Below are positions 56,121 to 64,000 of a DNA stretch of 64,000 nucleotides, piece after piece. The number at the start of each line of letters is the position of its first letter. The stretch's first letter is position 1. A program made the translations under genes and the position numbers. The stretch comes from Paenibacillus camelliae. Lineage in GTDB: Bacteria; Bacillota; Bacilli; Paenibacillales; Paenibacillaceae. Below the pieces are notes generated by a model. The model saw nothing but the letters and a program-made list of their open reading frames with translations, did no database searches and was not told the DNA's origin. The stretch lies in contig NZ_JAMBNY010000001.1 in the NCBI RefSeq assembly GCF_023715345.1, positions 496,001 to 560,000 on the forward strand, written 5' to 3'.

Positions 56121-56410
56121 CAGAAAAAAAAATAAACCCCGTCCCAAAAAGGGACGAGGTTGCTCGCGTTACCACCCTTGTTCCGTGCAAGCAAAAACAA
56201 GCTCAAACGGCACCTTAGTCAGATGATCCTTGTCATCTGCATCCTGTTATCGGTGGACAGCCGTCTACACTTACTGAGCATTCCTGCTCTTGTTCAGCGC
56301 AGCTTCTCGGAGATGATGTTCCGTAGATGTCTAGCACCGATTCTCACCACGCATCGGCTCTCTGAGGCATGAACATCTATGTACTTGTTCTCGTCATCGA
56401 ATTATCAAAT
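56121..56410 (-). promoter_or_regulatory. T-box riboswitch of ileS
   Basis: On the minus strand the leader contains the T-box core AGGGTGGTAACGCG (56165-56178), followed by CCTCGTCCC/GGGACGGGG terminator and T-run (56121-56160). Upstream stem I elements GATGCGTGGTGAGAATCGG and a specifier-loop ATC (Ile) in GGAACATCATCTCCGAGAAG are visible. Uncharged tRNA-Ile would stabilise antitermination. Confidence 0.9.
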
Positions 56411-56496
56411 ATACAATAGTTATATCGAATTACGTTCGTGTTGTCAATTGAAAATGATCTCATATTCTGATACAGTATCGCCCAATTTGGTAGCTA

Positions 56497-56991
56497 TTAT
56501 TCTACGGCAGCTACTCGATTTTCTGGCTTATTAATATCAAGACTTTCCCATGCTTCCTCGGTCAAAAGCTCAAGCTGTGCTTCTACAAGCGTACGGAAAC
56601 GAGCACGATAGATCGAAGCTTGCTTTTTAAGCTCATCAACTTCAAGAGAAATTTTACGAGACTTATTCAAAGCCTCGTTGACGATACGGTCAGCATTTTT
56701 CTCGGCTTCCTTCACAATAAGCTGAGCTTCCTTCTTCGCGTTGTTGCGTACCTCATCGGCAGCCTCTTGCGCAACAATGATCGTCTTGCTTAACGTATCT
56801 TCAATGTTGGAGAAATGATTAAGACGCTCTTGTAATGTAAGAATTTGATTCTGCATTTCCTTATTTTCACGGATCATCGCTTCATAATCCTTAATGATCA
56901 AATCAAGAAATTCATTAACCTCATCTTCATCGTAACCGCGAATTCTTCGTGAAAACTCCTTGTTATGTATGTCCAATGGTGTCAATGACAT
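56497..56991 (-). CDS. divIVA: DivIVA septum/pole-targeting protein
   Basis: 164 aa. N-terminal membrane-curvature domain SLTPLDIHNKEFSRRIRGYDEDEVNEFLD with conserved Phe and Arg, then long coiled coil (MIRENKEMQNQILTLQERLN onward) to ~140. Recruits division and pole proteins and anchors the chromosome in sporulation. Start behind AGGAGG. Follows the ylm cluster as in Bacillus. Confidence 0.96.
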   Translation of the reverse strand: MSLTPLDIHNKEFSRRIRGYDEDEVNEFLDLIIKDYEAMIRENKEMQNQILTLQERLNHFSNIEDTLSKTIIVAQEAADEVRNNAKKEAQLIVKEAEKNADRIVNEALNKSRKISLEVDELKKQASIYRARFRTLVEAQLELLTEEAWESLDINKPENRVAAVE

Positions 56992-57083
56992 TGGAGCACC
57001 TCCTATGAATATAAAAAGCGATACTTTTTTGATCGTCGATTACATTTGTTATTCGACAGCGCTATTCATTTTCCTGCATAATC

Positions 57084-57869
57084 TTAAATATATTTACCTA
57101 TTTTCACACGTGTTCGACCTTTTTTTGTGACGCCATCGACCTGAAGCAGCTTAAATCGACCCAAGCCCTTGATCGATACGACATCGCCTTCCTTCAGCTG
57201 TGCCGAAGGATCCTCCACCGTTTTCCAATTAAGACGACAGCGCCCCGCCTTAATCGGTTCAACGATTTTCGCACGGCTAATTCGATAAGCATCGCTAGCA
57301 ATGCCATCGAGTCGCATCGAAGCAACGGTAAAGCTCATTTCCTCTAGCTTCTGCTCAACAGGCTGAAGCTTATCGATATCTAGAACATCAGTTAGCACTG
57401 CTAAGCGATGAACCTGTCTAAGATTTAGATCAAAATAACCGGACAATTCTTGCGCCACAACGATATGGCAAAACGTATCATGTAGATGAATATCACCAAC
57501 TTTTTCACGCTTTATGCCTAATCCAAGCAATGCACCTAGCATATCTCCGTGGTCCAGCTCACTAAATTTTTCACTTTGACTCGTCACTTGAAGAATAGCA
57601 AGCTCGGCATTTTCATATTCCAGATCACGATAATCCGGAGCGATAATCGCTCTTCTGCGCTCAGCTGCTTCACTGCCGCCTTCAAATTTCACATTGACTG
57701 ACCCATTCCGATTGCAAAGCGTCGTAATGACGAACTGCTGTCTTGGATCTAAAAAATCAGTCCGCCTCAGCTCATGAAGCTCGGCGGACCTCTCTATCCA
57801 TTCTTGCGCTCGATCAACAAACGCCTTCTCCTCGGAATGAAAATGACTATAGAAGCCTGTATTCATCAT
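57084..57869 (-). CDS. ylmH: YlmH, S4-domain RNA-binding protein
   Basis: 261 aa. The N-terminal domain includes FLDPRQQFVITTLCNRNGSV and GDMLGALLGLGIKREKVGDI; the C-terminal S4 domain is ASDAYRISRAKIVEPIKAG, LKEGDVVSIKGLGRFKLLQV. YlmH is linked to cell division in Gram-positives and more recently to rescue of stalled ribosomes. Start ATG/ATG behind AAGGTGA. Confidence 0.93.
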   Translation of the reverse strand: MMNTGFYSHFHSEEKAFVDRAQEWIERSAELHELRRTDFLDPRQQFVITTLCNRNGSVNVKFEGGSEAAERRRAIIAPDYRDLEYENAELAILQVTSQSEKFSELDHGDMLGALLGLGIKREKVGDIHLHDTFCHIVVAQELSGYFDLNLRQVHRLAVLTDVLDIDKLQPVEQKLEEMSFTVASMRLDGIASDAYRISRAKIVEPIKAGRCRLNWKTVEDPSAQLKEGDVVSIKGLGRFKLLQVDGVTKKGRTRVKIGKYI

Positions 57870-57904
57870 ACACTCACCTTAGAAAAGTAATTAACACGGT
57901 ACTG

Positions 57905-58183
57905 CTATCCCCGACCGAACAACAAATCGATTAAGTAGAATACACCGGATTGAATAAATCGAAGTGCAATAAAGGCAACGATCGGTGAAATGTCCAGCAT
58001 GCCGCCGATTGGCGGAATAAATTTTCTGAAAATCGCTAGATACGGATCTACCAGCTTGCCGATAAATTGACCTATGGAGCTCTCACGAGCATTTGGGAAC
58101 CATGACATCAAAATATAGGCCAAAATGAGATAGTAATACAGCGTAAAAAGCGTTGATACAATGGAACTAATCGTCATATACAA
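57905..58183 (-). CDS. ylmG: YggT-family membrane protein (YlmG)
   Basis: 92 aa with two membrane helices and the family motifs LILAYILMSWFPNARES and FIGKLVDPYLAIFRKFIPPIGGMLDISPIVAFI. TTG 58183 has GAGGTGA at 7 bases. In the sepF-ylmG-ylmH division cluster; deletion effects in other bacteria point to envelope or division roles. Confidence 0.93.
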   Translation of the reverse strand: MYMTISSIVSTLFTLYYYLILAYILMSWFPNARESSIGQFIGKLVDPYLAIFRKFIPPIGGMLDISPIVAFIALRFIQSGVFYLIDLLFGRG

Positions 58184-58210
58184 AAGTGTGTCACCTCATT
58201 TGTGTAATTA

Positions 58211-58657
58211 TTATTCGGTCGTTAACTCCGTTATTGAACCATGAACCTCAACGGATTCAGGTGCACACAAGTAAATGTTCGGTCCAAGCTTGGAAATCGA
58301 CCCATTTAGCGCATAAACTGTACCTGATAAAAAGTCTACGATACGCAAGCCCAAATCTGAACGTACACGCTGCAAATTAACGACAACTGAACGGCGGTTG
58401 CGAATCTCGTCTGCAATCTGCTGAGCTTCATCATAGCTTTTTGGTTCACTCAGCACCATACGTGTATTTTTTTGTGTGTGCAAGCTAACAACATTGCCGC
58501 CAACGCTTGTTAGATGTGTATTTCTAGATTGTTTACGTTGTTCAAAGGGATTCGTTTCGACTTCTTGCTCGTCTTGTGCAGGAATTCGTTCACGCTCTAC
58601 AATTTCTTCTTCCTCCTGCAACCCGAAATAATTCATGAATTTACCAAATACGCTCAT
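58211..58657 (-). CDS. sepF: SepF cell-division protein
   Basis: 148 aa. N-terminal membrane-binding helix (SVFGKFMNYFGL), variable acidic/Gln linker, and the SepF core NTRMVLSEPKSYDEAQQIAD ... VVVNLQRVRSDLGLRIVDFLSGTVYALNGS. Bundles FtsZ and tethers it to the membrane. Overlaps ylmE by 4 bases. Confidence 0.96.
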   Translation of the reverse strand: MSVFGKFMNYFGLQEEEEIVERERIPAQDEQEVETNPFEQRKQSRNTHLTSVGGNVVSLHTQKNTRMVLSEPKSYDEAQQIADEIRNRRSVVVNLQRVRSDLGLRIVDFLSGTVYALNGSISKLGPNIYLCAPESVEVHGSITELTTE

Positions 58658-59367
58658 TGTTCATCCTCCTCTGTTCCAATAAGTATTGTGCCAAGCCGCA
58701 CGTAGGTTGCCCCTTCTTCAATGGCGACCTCAAAATCATTGGACATGCCCATCGAAAGCTCAGTTAATGTGCAAGCGTCGCCTAATTGCTCAAGCAGGTT
58801 ATCTCGAAGCTGTCTTAACCCTGCAAATACAGGACGAGTCTCCTCGGCCTTCAGCTCGAATGGCGCCATCGTCATTAATCCAACGGGTATAATTCGATCA
58901 AAACGCTCTAATTGCTGTAAGAAGTCCAGTACTTCCTCTGGAGGAAGTCCTTGCTTTGATGCTTCTCCAGAAATATTAACCTGTACAAAGCATTTTACTG
59001 TAAGGTCTGCTTTTTCAGCTTGTCTCTGTATAGCCTCTGCCAGCGAAAGGCGATCCAACGAGTGAATGTAGTCGAAGCGACCGACTACCTCCTTGGCCTT
59101 ATTGCTTTGCAGTGAACCGATATAATGCCAGATCGGATCTGGCAGCTCTGATTTATGCTCATGTATGTATTCCCATTTCGGCTTTGCCACCTGCCAGCGA
59201 TTTTCTCCTAGCTCGTTAACACCTGCTTGCAAAGCTTCAATTGTACGCTCTGTCGATACATACTTTGTTACGCCCACAACATGAATATCTTCAACTGCTC
59301 GTCCAGAGCGAGCTGCAGCGGCTTCAATCCGCTTCTGCACGTTGTATATTCGCTCCTGTATGCTCAT
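58654..59367 (-). CDS. ylmE: YggS-family PLP-homeostasis protein (YlmE)
   Basis: 237 aa, fold-type III PLP protein. PLP-lysine in VVGVTKYVS, GENRWQVAKPKWEY, WHYIGSLQSNKAKEV, and the C-terminal LSMGMSNDFEVAIEEGATYVRLGTILIG phosphate site. Regulates free PLP rather than catalysing a specific reaction. Shine-Dalgarno GGGTGAGG. Confidence 0.95.
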   Translation of the reverse strand: MSIQERIYNVQKRIEAAAARSGRAVEDIHVVGVTKYVSTERTIEALQAGVNELGENRWQVAKPKWEYIHEHKSELPDPIWHYIGSLQSNKAKEVVGRFDYIHSLDRLSLAEAIQRQAEKADLTVKCFVQVNISGEASKQGLPPEEVLDFLQQLERFDRIIPVGLMTMAPFELKAEETRPVFAGLRQLRDNLLEQLGDACTLTELSMGMSNDFEVAIEEGATYVRLGTILIGTEEDEQ

Positions 59368-59373
59368 CTTGCC

Positions 59374-60219
59374 TCACCCTTTTCGAATTCCAATCCAGCT
59401 TGCCATGCGACCTGTTTTGCCATTCTCCATGCGATGACTATAAAACAATTGTCGAGAGCAGCCGGTACACCACTCACTTATTTCGATATGACTCGGCATT
59501 ATTCCTGCTTTTATCATAATCTGTCGATTTATTTCTTTCAAGTTAATATGCGCGTGGCCTGCCTGTTTTTTTGTAAAAACAGATGCTAACGCTTCCCCAG
59601 GAAGCTCTAGCGTATGCCAAAGCTCCTCGATTCGGTCGATAACGACGTGATTCACTTCATAGCAGCATGCTCCGATTGCTGGTCCAATCGCACAGCGAAT
59701 CTGCTCAGGCTTAGAATGATAGACCGTACTCATTGTGTCTATCATTTGCTTTCCGATAGCCGCTGTTGTACCCTTCCAGCCTGCATGAGCAAGACCAATG
59801 ACCTGGTGCTCTGCATCCCAAAAATATAGCGGTACACAATCCGCATAGAAGGAGGTTAGCAATATATCAGGCTCATTCGTAAGTAGGCCATCCACTCCTT
59901 TTATCGCATCCTCCATACTGCTGCGGCCACTTCCCCGCTCCTTGCTTGTCACAATCGCGATTTGATTGCTATGAATTTGCTCACCATTGGTCCAAGCCTC
60001 AAAGCTCATGCCAACGCTATGTGCTAATTTTTGACGATTAAGCAGCACGTCTTCTGCATCGTCATTGACATGCAATCCAATATTAAATGTATCGAAAGGC
60101 GTCTTACTTACACCACCATTGCGAGTAGTAAAGCCTACGGTTAGTTGTTGATTATGCTCCATCCATTGCGAGAGCAGCAGCTGATGCTCCTCAGATTGAT
60201 GCTTTACAAACGGTTCCAA
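59374..60219 (-). CDS. pgeF: peptidoglycan editing factor PgeF (laccase-domain, YlmD)
   Basis: 281 aa from TTG 60219 (GGTGA just upstream; ATG 60243 has only a distant AGGA). Zinc/copper site residues in CVPLYFWDAEHQVIGLAHAGWKGT and IGPAIGACCYEV; GFTTRNGGVS near the start. PgeF prevents misincorporation of Ser for Ala in peptidoglycan; relatives show purine nucleoside activity. In the ylm cluster, 7 bases before ylmE. Confidence 0.92.
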   Translation of the reverse strand: MEPFVKHQSEEHQLLLSQWMEHNQQLTVGFTTRNGGVSKTPFDTFNIGLHVNDDAEDVLLNRQKLAHSVGMSFEAWTNGEQIHSNQIAIVTSKERGSGRSSMEDAIKGVDGLLTNEPDILLTSFYADCVPLYFWDAEHQVIGLAHAGWKGTTAAIGKQMIDTMSTVYHSKPEQIRCAIGPAIGACCYEVNHVVIDRIEELWHTLELPGEALASVFTKKQAGHAHINLKEINRQIMIKAGIMPSHIEISEWCTGCSRQLFYSHRMENGKTGRMASWIGIRKG

Positions 60220-60260
60220 GCCTCTCACCCCATGTGTGTTCATGTTTTTAGTGTATCCTG

Positions 60261-60542
60261 TTATGTTTGCACATGCAAATCATCGGTTTCATTTCGAAGA
60301 TTTTTTGTTTCTTCTAGCCGCACAAGCACGACATCCTGCCCTATTTTTACAATGTTACGCCATGGAATCACAATTTCTGAGCCTGTAGAACCAAAAAAGC
60401 CAAACATTCGCTGAAGCTGTGGGACAACGATCGCATCAATCTTTCCTTGTCTAAGATCAAGCTCAATATCACTAACATTACCTAGTTTCTTCCCGTCCAC
60501 AATATTAATCACATCCTTGGACTGAAAATCTGATATTTTCAT
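60261..60542 (-). CDS. ylmC: YlmC/YmxH-type PRC-barrel sporulation protein
   Basis: 93 aa from ATG 60542 (GGAG at 9 bases). A single PRC barrel: ISDFQSKDVINIVDGKKLGN, IELDLRQGKIDAIVVP and a C-terminal IVIPWRNIVKIGQDVVLV. YlmC/YmxH proteins are sporulation-associated in Firmicutes with unclear role. Follows sigG in the same direction, as in Bacillus. Confidence 0.9.
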   Translation of the reverse strand: MKISDFQSKDVINIVDGKKLGNVSDIELDLRQGKIDAIVVPQLQRMFGFFGSTGSEIVIPWRNIVKIGQDVVLVRLEETKNLRNETDDLHVQT

Positions 60543-60614
60543 GACCTCACGCTCCTTCATCGCTATGCCCTAGTATATGATGGGTAAAAGCAAAGTATTT
60601 CTGGAGTTGTACGA

Positions 60615-60650
60615 TAAAAAAGCTGCCTAGGAATATTCCTAAGCAGCTTG
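60615..60650 (-). terminator. terminator after sigG
   Basis: On the minus strand AAGCTGCTTAGGAAT pairs with ATTCCTAGGCAGCTT (one mismatch), followed by TTTTTTATC. No gene was found in 60561-60768. Confidence 0.85.
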
Positions 60651-60768
60651 ACTGACGTTACCATGCTTCGTAATGCAATTAAATTTGTTTTAACTAGCCT
60701 CGTACATTGTGTCATCACATATAGTTTGCTCGTATACCATGGATGACAAGCGCTTTGCAGGCAAAGGA

Positions 60769-61551
60769 TCAAGTGTTGACGTATTTTTGCATTTGTCCAA
60801 TAGCTGACTTTTCCAAGCGCGACACTTGAGCCTGCGAAATCCCGATTTCTTCTGCTACCTCCATCTGCGTTTTACCTTCAAAAAATCGCATAGATAAGAT
60901 CATTTTTTCCCGCTCATTTAATCGCTGCATCGCCTCACGTAGAGCGATCTCCTCGATCCATGTAATGTCCTTGTTTTTATCATCACTAATTTGATCAAGC
61001 ACATAGATAGGGTCGCCTCCGTCATTGAAGATCGGCTCGTAAAGCGAAACCGGATCTTGTATCGCATCGAGAGCAAACACAACGTCTTCCTTTGGTACAT
61101 TTAACAACTCTGATATTTCATGAACAGTTGGCTCACGTGAAAATTGATTCGTTAGGCTGTCACGTGCCTGCAGTGCTTTGTATGCAATGTCACGTAAGCT
61201 TCTCGATACTCGTATCGGATTGTTATCGCGCAAATATCTGCGAATCTCACCGATGATCATCGGAACAGCGTAAGTAGAAAACTTTACGTTTTGACCTAAA
61301 TCAAAATTATCAATAGCTTTCATTAGGCCGATACAACCGACTTGAAATAAATCATCTACGAATTCGCCTCGATTGTTAAATCGCTGAATCACACTGAGAA
61401 CTAATCTTAAATTCCCGTTAACTAATTTTTCTCTAGCCCCCCACTCATTTCGGGTTTGTAGAGCTGTGAACAATTCGCGCATTTCAACGTTAGTAAGCAC
61501 TGGCAGTTTAGCGGTATCTACGCCACAAATCTCAACTTTATTACGGGTCAT
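60769..61551 (-). CDS. sigG: RNA polymerase sigma-G factor
   Basis: Sigma-G directs late forespore transcription. 260 aa, same length as B. subtilis, and nearly identical in MTRNKVEICGVDTAKLPVL, NGNLRLVLSVIQRFNNRGE, LFQVGCIGLMKAIDNFDL, NPIRVSRSLRDIAYKALQ and the region 4 HTH GKTQMEVAEEIGISQAQVSR. ATG 61551 has GGGAGG at 8 bases; an ATG 12 codons upstream is in frame with AAGGAG only 3 bases away. Both sites can pair in a leader hairpin. Confidence 0.97.
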   Translation of the reverse strand: MTRNKVEICGVDTAKLPVLTNVEMRELFTALQTRNEWGAREKLVNGNLRLVLSVIQRFNNRGEFVDDLFQVGCIGLMKAIDNFDLGQNVKFSTYAVPMIIGEIRRYLRDNNPIRVSRSLRDIAYKALQARDSLTNQFSREPTVHEISELLNVPKEDVVFALDAIQDPVSLYEPIFNDGGDPIYVLDQISDDKNKDITWIEEIALREAMQRLNEREKMILSMRFFEGKTQMEVAEEIGISQAQVSRLEKSAIGQMQKYVNT

Positions 61552-61562
61552 TCTCATTACCT

Positions 61563-61599
61563 CCCAAGGGGAAACATTAACATTCATTATCTCCTTGGG
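61563..61599 (-). promoter_or_regulatory. sigG leader hairpin covering the Shine-Dalgarno
   Basis: On the minus strand CCCAAGG (61593-61599) is complementary to CCTTGGG (61563-61569), whose GGG is the beginning of the sigG ribosome binding site GGGAGG (61560-61565). The 23-base loop contains the upstream in-frame ATG. B. subtilis sigG is known to have a leader hairpin that reduces translation. Confidence 0.6.
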
Positions 61600-61638
61600 G
61601 GATGATTTTATTCCTATTTTGACATTTTGCGACAGAAT

Positions 61639-61667
61639 GCAGGCTGCCTCTAACGAAGCAGCCTGCT
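61639..61667. terminator. hairpin after the 126-aa gene
   Basis: GCAGGCTGC ... GCAGCCTGC stem with 10-base loop, 18 bases after the 126-aa gene stop. There is no T-run on the minus strand, so read-through into sigG is likely. Confidence 0.55.
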
Positions 61668-61684
61668 CATAAAAAAGATAATTT

Positions 61685-62065
61685 TCACATAGGATAAAAA
61701 TGTTTTATCGTATGTATGAATTGCCGATAAATCATTTTTAATGCAAATTGCTCTGAGCTGTTTACTCGAGGATAACGCATAATAATCGTGCATGCTTCAC
61801 TTGGCTTTAGCCTTTTCCATGTCCATAGCATGCCTGGTCTGCCAGGCTCACTTAAGTAGCTGGCATGTGGACACACCTCTTGATCATTCGCAGCTAACAC
61901 AAAATATTTACTGCTTAATACCTTCTCTACGGTTCCGCTATTCAAGATGTTCATTTTAACAATGACTGCCTGAGCATCGCGCTTTAGCTCCAGATTAGAT
62001 ATCGTAAGGTGATAACCGGCGTATTCAAGCGTCATCATGTCCTTGGACATTGTTGTGAACGGCAT
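61685..62065 (-). CDS. uncharacterised protein between sigE and sigG
   Basis: 126 aa, not recognised. It is beta-rich: YAGYHLTISNLELKRDAQAV, VKMNILNSGTVEKVLSSKYF, VLAANDQEVCPH, WTWKRLKPSEACTIIMRYP. The pattern (strand, N-x-G/S, late polar L-x-P-x-E turn) resembles DUF4352-like sandwich domains, but it has no signal peptide or membrane helix. GAGGAAGTG precedes ATG. Same direction and spacing as sigE and sigG, so probably part of the sporulation transcript. Confidence 0.72.
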   Translation of the reverse strand: MPFTTMSKDMMTLEYAGYHLTISNLELKRDAQAVIVKMNILNSGTVEKVLSSKYFVLAANDQEVCPHASYLSEPGRPGMLWTWKRLKPSEACTIIMRYPRVNSSEQFALKMIYRQFIHTIKHFYPM

Positions 62066-62118
62066 GACTTGCTACACTTCCTCTCGCATTGTACATCTCA
62101 AGTTACAATACCTGAACG

Positions 62119-62841
62119 TCAAAGCATTTTATTGAATTCTTTTCGAAGACGCTTAATGATACGTTTTTCTAAACGTGAAATATAGGACTGAGATATGCCT
62201 AGCATGTCTGCAACATCCTTTTGTGTTTTTTCCTCACCATCAGCTAGTCCAAACCGAAGCTCCATAATCACCCGCTCACGATCAGATAGCTTTTCCAATG
62301 CCTTTTGCAGCAGCTTGCGATCTACTTGCTCCTCAATATTTCGATAAATCGTATCGTTTTCTGTGCCTAGTACGTCAGAGAGCAACAGCTCATTGCCATC
62401 CCAATCTATGTTCAGCGGCTCGTCAAAGCTTACCTCTGTTCTTGTTTTATTGTTCCTTCGTAAATGCATAAGGATTTCATTCTCAATGCACCTGGAAGCA
62501 TAGGTTGCAAGCTTAATTTTTTTCTCGGGGTCGAAGGTATTCACAGCTTTAATAAGACCAATCGCTCCAATGGATACAAGATCTTCAATGTTAATGCCTG
62601 TGTTTTCAAACTTTCTCGCAATGTACACGACAAGACGCAAATTTCTCTCAATAAGCATCGATCGAACCGCTTCGTCTCCTGTAGGCAAACGCTGCAGTAA
62701 ATATTCCTCTTCTTCACGAGTAAGCGGAGGTGGAAGCGCTTCACTGCCTCCAATGTAGTAAATGGTCTCGGACTTTAACCCCAGCTTCAGCAATAACTTA
62801 TAATAGGTAAGCTGCATACGTAATTTGTATTTAACTAGCAT
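62119..62841 (-). CDS. sigE: RNA polymerase sigma-E factor (pro-sigma-E)
   Basis: Mother-cell sigma factor made as an inactive precursor. 240 aa. N-terminal amphipathic prosequence ([19 protein letters not shown]) up to about residue 29, removed by SpoIIGA near [13 protein letters not shown]. Region 2 [20 protein letters not shown] and [13 protein letters not shown], region 4 [22 protein letters not shown]. Strongly conserved with B. subtilis. 14 bases after spoIIGA. Confidence 0.98.
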   Translation of the reverse strand: MLVKYKLRMQLTYYKLLLKLGLKSETIYYIGGSEALPPPLTREEEEYLLQRLPTGDEAVRSMLIERNLRLVVYIARKFENTGINIEDLVSIGAIGLIKAVNTFDPEKKIKLATYASRCIENEILMHLRRNNKTRTEVSFDEPLNIDWDGNELLLSDVLGTENDTIYRNIEEQVDRKLLQKALEKLSDRERVIMELRFGLADGEEKTQKDVADMLGISQSYISRLEKRIIKRLRKEFNKML

Positions 62842-62855
62842 GTATCGATTCCTCC

Positions 62856-63797
62856 CTATCCTACGGATGATGTTTGATTAATCATTAACGATGGATGAAC
62901 GATCGCTTGATAGGAGCCATCTGCGCTCAGCTGTCCACCATCAAATCCTATCAGTACTTTTGCGGCATCATAAACGATTTCGTTATGCTTAACTCTGACC
63001 AGATCAGGTCTAAGAGCAAGCATAAATTGAGCGTTTCGATTTACTCCTCGATAAGGAACGATTCGAATGCGGTCCTGCCATTTCTCCATGTCTTCATGCT
63101 CCGTGATCGTGCTTAGCACACGGTTCATGTCCCCTTGCTTGAGCTGCTCTACTAGCGCAAAAGGCAGCAGATGAGCGAGCTGGTTAACTTCAACAATCAT
63201 GACAGGTGTCTTCGTTAATGGGTCATAGAGCTGATTGCCCGTATCGATAAGTCCATGGCAATGGGTGACCTGTCCAGCTAAGTGAAGCTCTACATCAGCA
63301 ATATGCTGCTCCATAAGCTGCTGTTTACGTTTACTTCGAACAAAATTCATCCACAAATAGATAATAACCATACTGCATACAATGAGATAGAAGGTACCCA
63401 TCTGCAGCTTCGTTGTCACTTCGCCACCAATAAAAATAAGATTAGCCCAAACCTGCTGCGAGCTGCTCATGAGCATATAATATATACCGAGCAGTCCTCC
63501 AGCTAATACGAAGCTTATGAGATAGAAGCTTATTAAATCTCTTAGGTAAGTTTGCAAGGAATAATAGCCAAAGCTGATATAGATCATCAAAAAGGATATA
63601 AAAAGCTTTATCAATATGTGATACATGCCGCCTAAGCTCGGGATGAGCATGGCAAGTGTGTACATGGCTCCTAGTGCGGATGCTGTCAGCAGTCTCCAAG
63701 GCTTCGGTCGTACACCGCGTACCCAGCCTGTTAGTAATAATATAATTCCGTCTACTAAAAGCTCTCTTAGAAAGATGATATCAGCATATATAGCCAT
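62856..63797 (-). CDS. spoIIGA: SpoIIGA, pro-sigma-E processing aspartic protease
   Basis: 313 aa. Five membrane helices in residues 1-150, then a cytoplasmic aspartic-protease-like domain with the active motif [12 protein letters not shown] (Asp185-Thr-Gly) and [20 protein letters not shown]. Located in the septum, it cleaves pro-sigma-E when SpoIIR signals from the forespore. First gene of spoIIGA-sigE. Upstream, where ftsZ is normally found, the window ends. Confidence 0.95.
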   Translation of the reverse strand: MAIYADIIFLRELLVDGIILLLTGWVRGVRPKPWRLLTASALGAMYTLAMLIPSLGGMYHILIKLFISFLMIYISFGYYSLQTYLRDLISFYLISFVLAGGLLGIYYMLMSSSQQVWANLIFIGGEVTTKLQMGTFYLIVCSMVIIYLWMNFVRSKRKQQLMEQHIADVELHLAGQVTHCHGLIDTGNQLYDPLTKTPVMIVEVNQLAHLLPFALVEQLKQGDMNRVLSTITEHEDMEKWQDRIRIVPYRGVNRNAQFMLALRPDLVRVKHNEIVYDAAKVLIGFDGGQLSADGSYQAIVHPSLMINQTSSVG

Positions 63798-63854
63798 TTA
63801 CTTCAACTCCGATGCAGCTGTTGCGTACCTATGCTAGATCTAAACAATGTAAAC

Positions 63855-63921
63855 AGTATAGGTTATATTTATTCCAAAGTCTGTCAGTTTATGTCACGCT
63901 ATTCACTCTATTTTTGTCAAA
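63855..63921 (-). promoter_or_regulatory. spoIIG-type promoter with Spo0A-like boxes
   Basis: On the minus strand CTGACA (63882-63887), 21 bases, TATACT (63855-63860), reproducing the unusually long spacer known for the B. subtilis Spo0A-activated spoIIG promoter. TGTC-type 0A-box-like sequences lie in one orientation at 63882, 63892 and 63915 (TTTTGTCAAA, best match), with another at 63948. Positions are read by eye. Confidence 0.6.
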
Positions 63922-64000
63922 GAAGAACGGTAAACTTTCGCATATGCTGTCAGTTGAAGTGTGCGATGATAGGGGATCATCCCCATGCAGTTAATCTTAA

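Noticed and set aside
60563..60772. Minus-strand 69-codon frame between sigG and ylmC
   Set aside because: Contains the sigG terminator hairpin and lacks a ribosome binding site.

Overview
The window looks like a core chromosomal segment of a low-GC, endospore-forming Firmicute of the Paenibacillus/Cohnella type. The evidence is a full sporulation block (spoIIGA, sigE, sigG), a class-2-like (~1030 aa) isoleucyl-tRNA synthetase behind a T-box, a Paenibacillus-like EPSP synthase, SLH and copper-amine-oxidase-type stalk proteins, and B. subtilis-like gene order around divIVA, pyr and acsA/acu. Most genes lie on the minus strand. Several start codons chosen here are TTG or GTG because those positions have the better Shine-Dalgarno.

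Left part (1-29.7 kb): acetate metabolism (acsA divergent from acuA/acuC, with a CcpA-type cre at the acsA promoter and ccpA itself nearby); mtnN; PTS enzyme I with a GlcNAc/glucose-type EIICBA; aroA-aroK; 6-phosphogluconate dehydrogenase; speA; the metNPQ methionine importer; pncB; and several small conserved proteins. A five-copy array of ~166-bp imperfect palindromes fills the acuA-acuC junction where B. subtilis has acuB.

Middle, more variable part (29.7-39.6 kb): a tRNA-Val followed by what may be an integrase tail and an orphan coiled-coil protein; a four-gene tRNA operon (fMet, Ile2/CAU, two identical Leu-UAA); a P-loop kinase-like protein; a complex 48-bp/51-bp repeat locus; a small lipoprotein; and a MacAB-like export operon (ATPase, lipoprotein adaptor, FtsX-type permease, second ATPase). 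In that operon the second ATPase carries an AbrB-like C-terminal domain, and both permease and adaptor contain Gly/Asn/Pro-rich inserts.

Right part (39.7-64 kb): the de novo pyrimidine operon pyrR-pyrB-pyrC-carA-carB-pyrF-pyrE, with a sigma-A promoter, a PyrR binding loop and an attenuator, and without pyrK, pyrD or pyrP; dapL; rluD-lspA; a DksA/TraR-like protein; ileS; divIVA; the ylm/sepF division cluster; and sigG-orf-sigE-spoIIGA. The sigG leader can fold so that the Shine-Dalgarno is paired, and an uncharacterised gene lies between sigE and sigG.

No CRISPR array, intact prophage, transposase or biosynthetic cluster was seen. The most unusual items are the two repeat loci, the AbrB-tailed ABC ATPase with its glycine-rich partners, the sigE-sigG interstitial gene, and the sigG leader hairpin.
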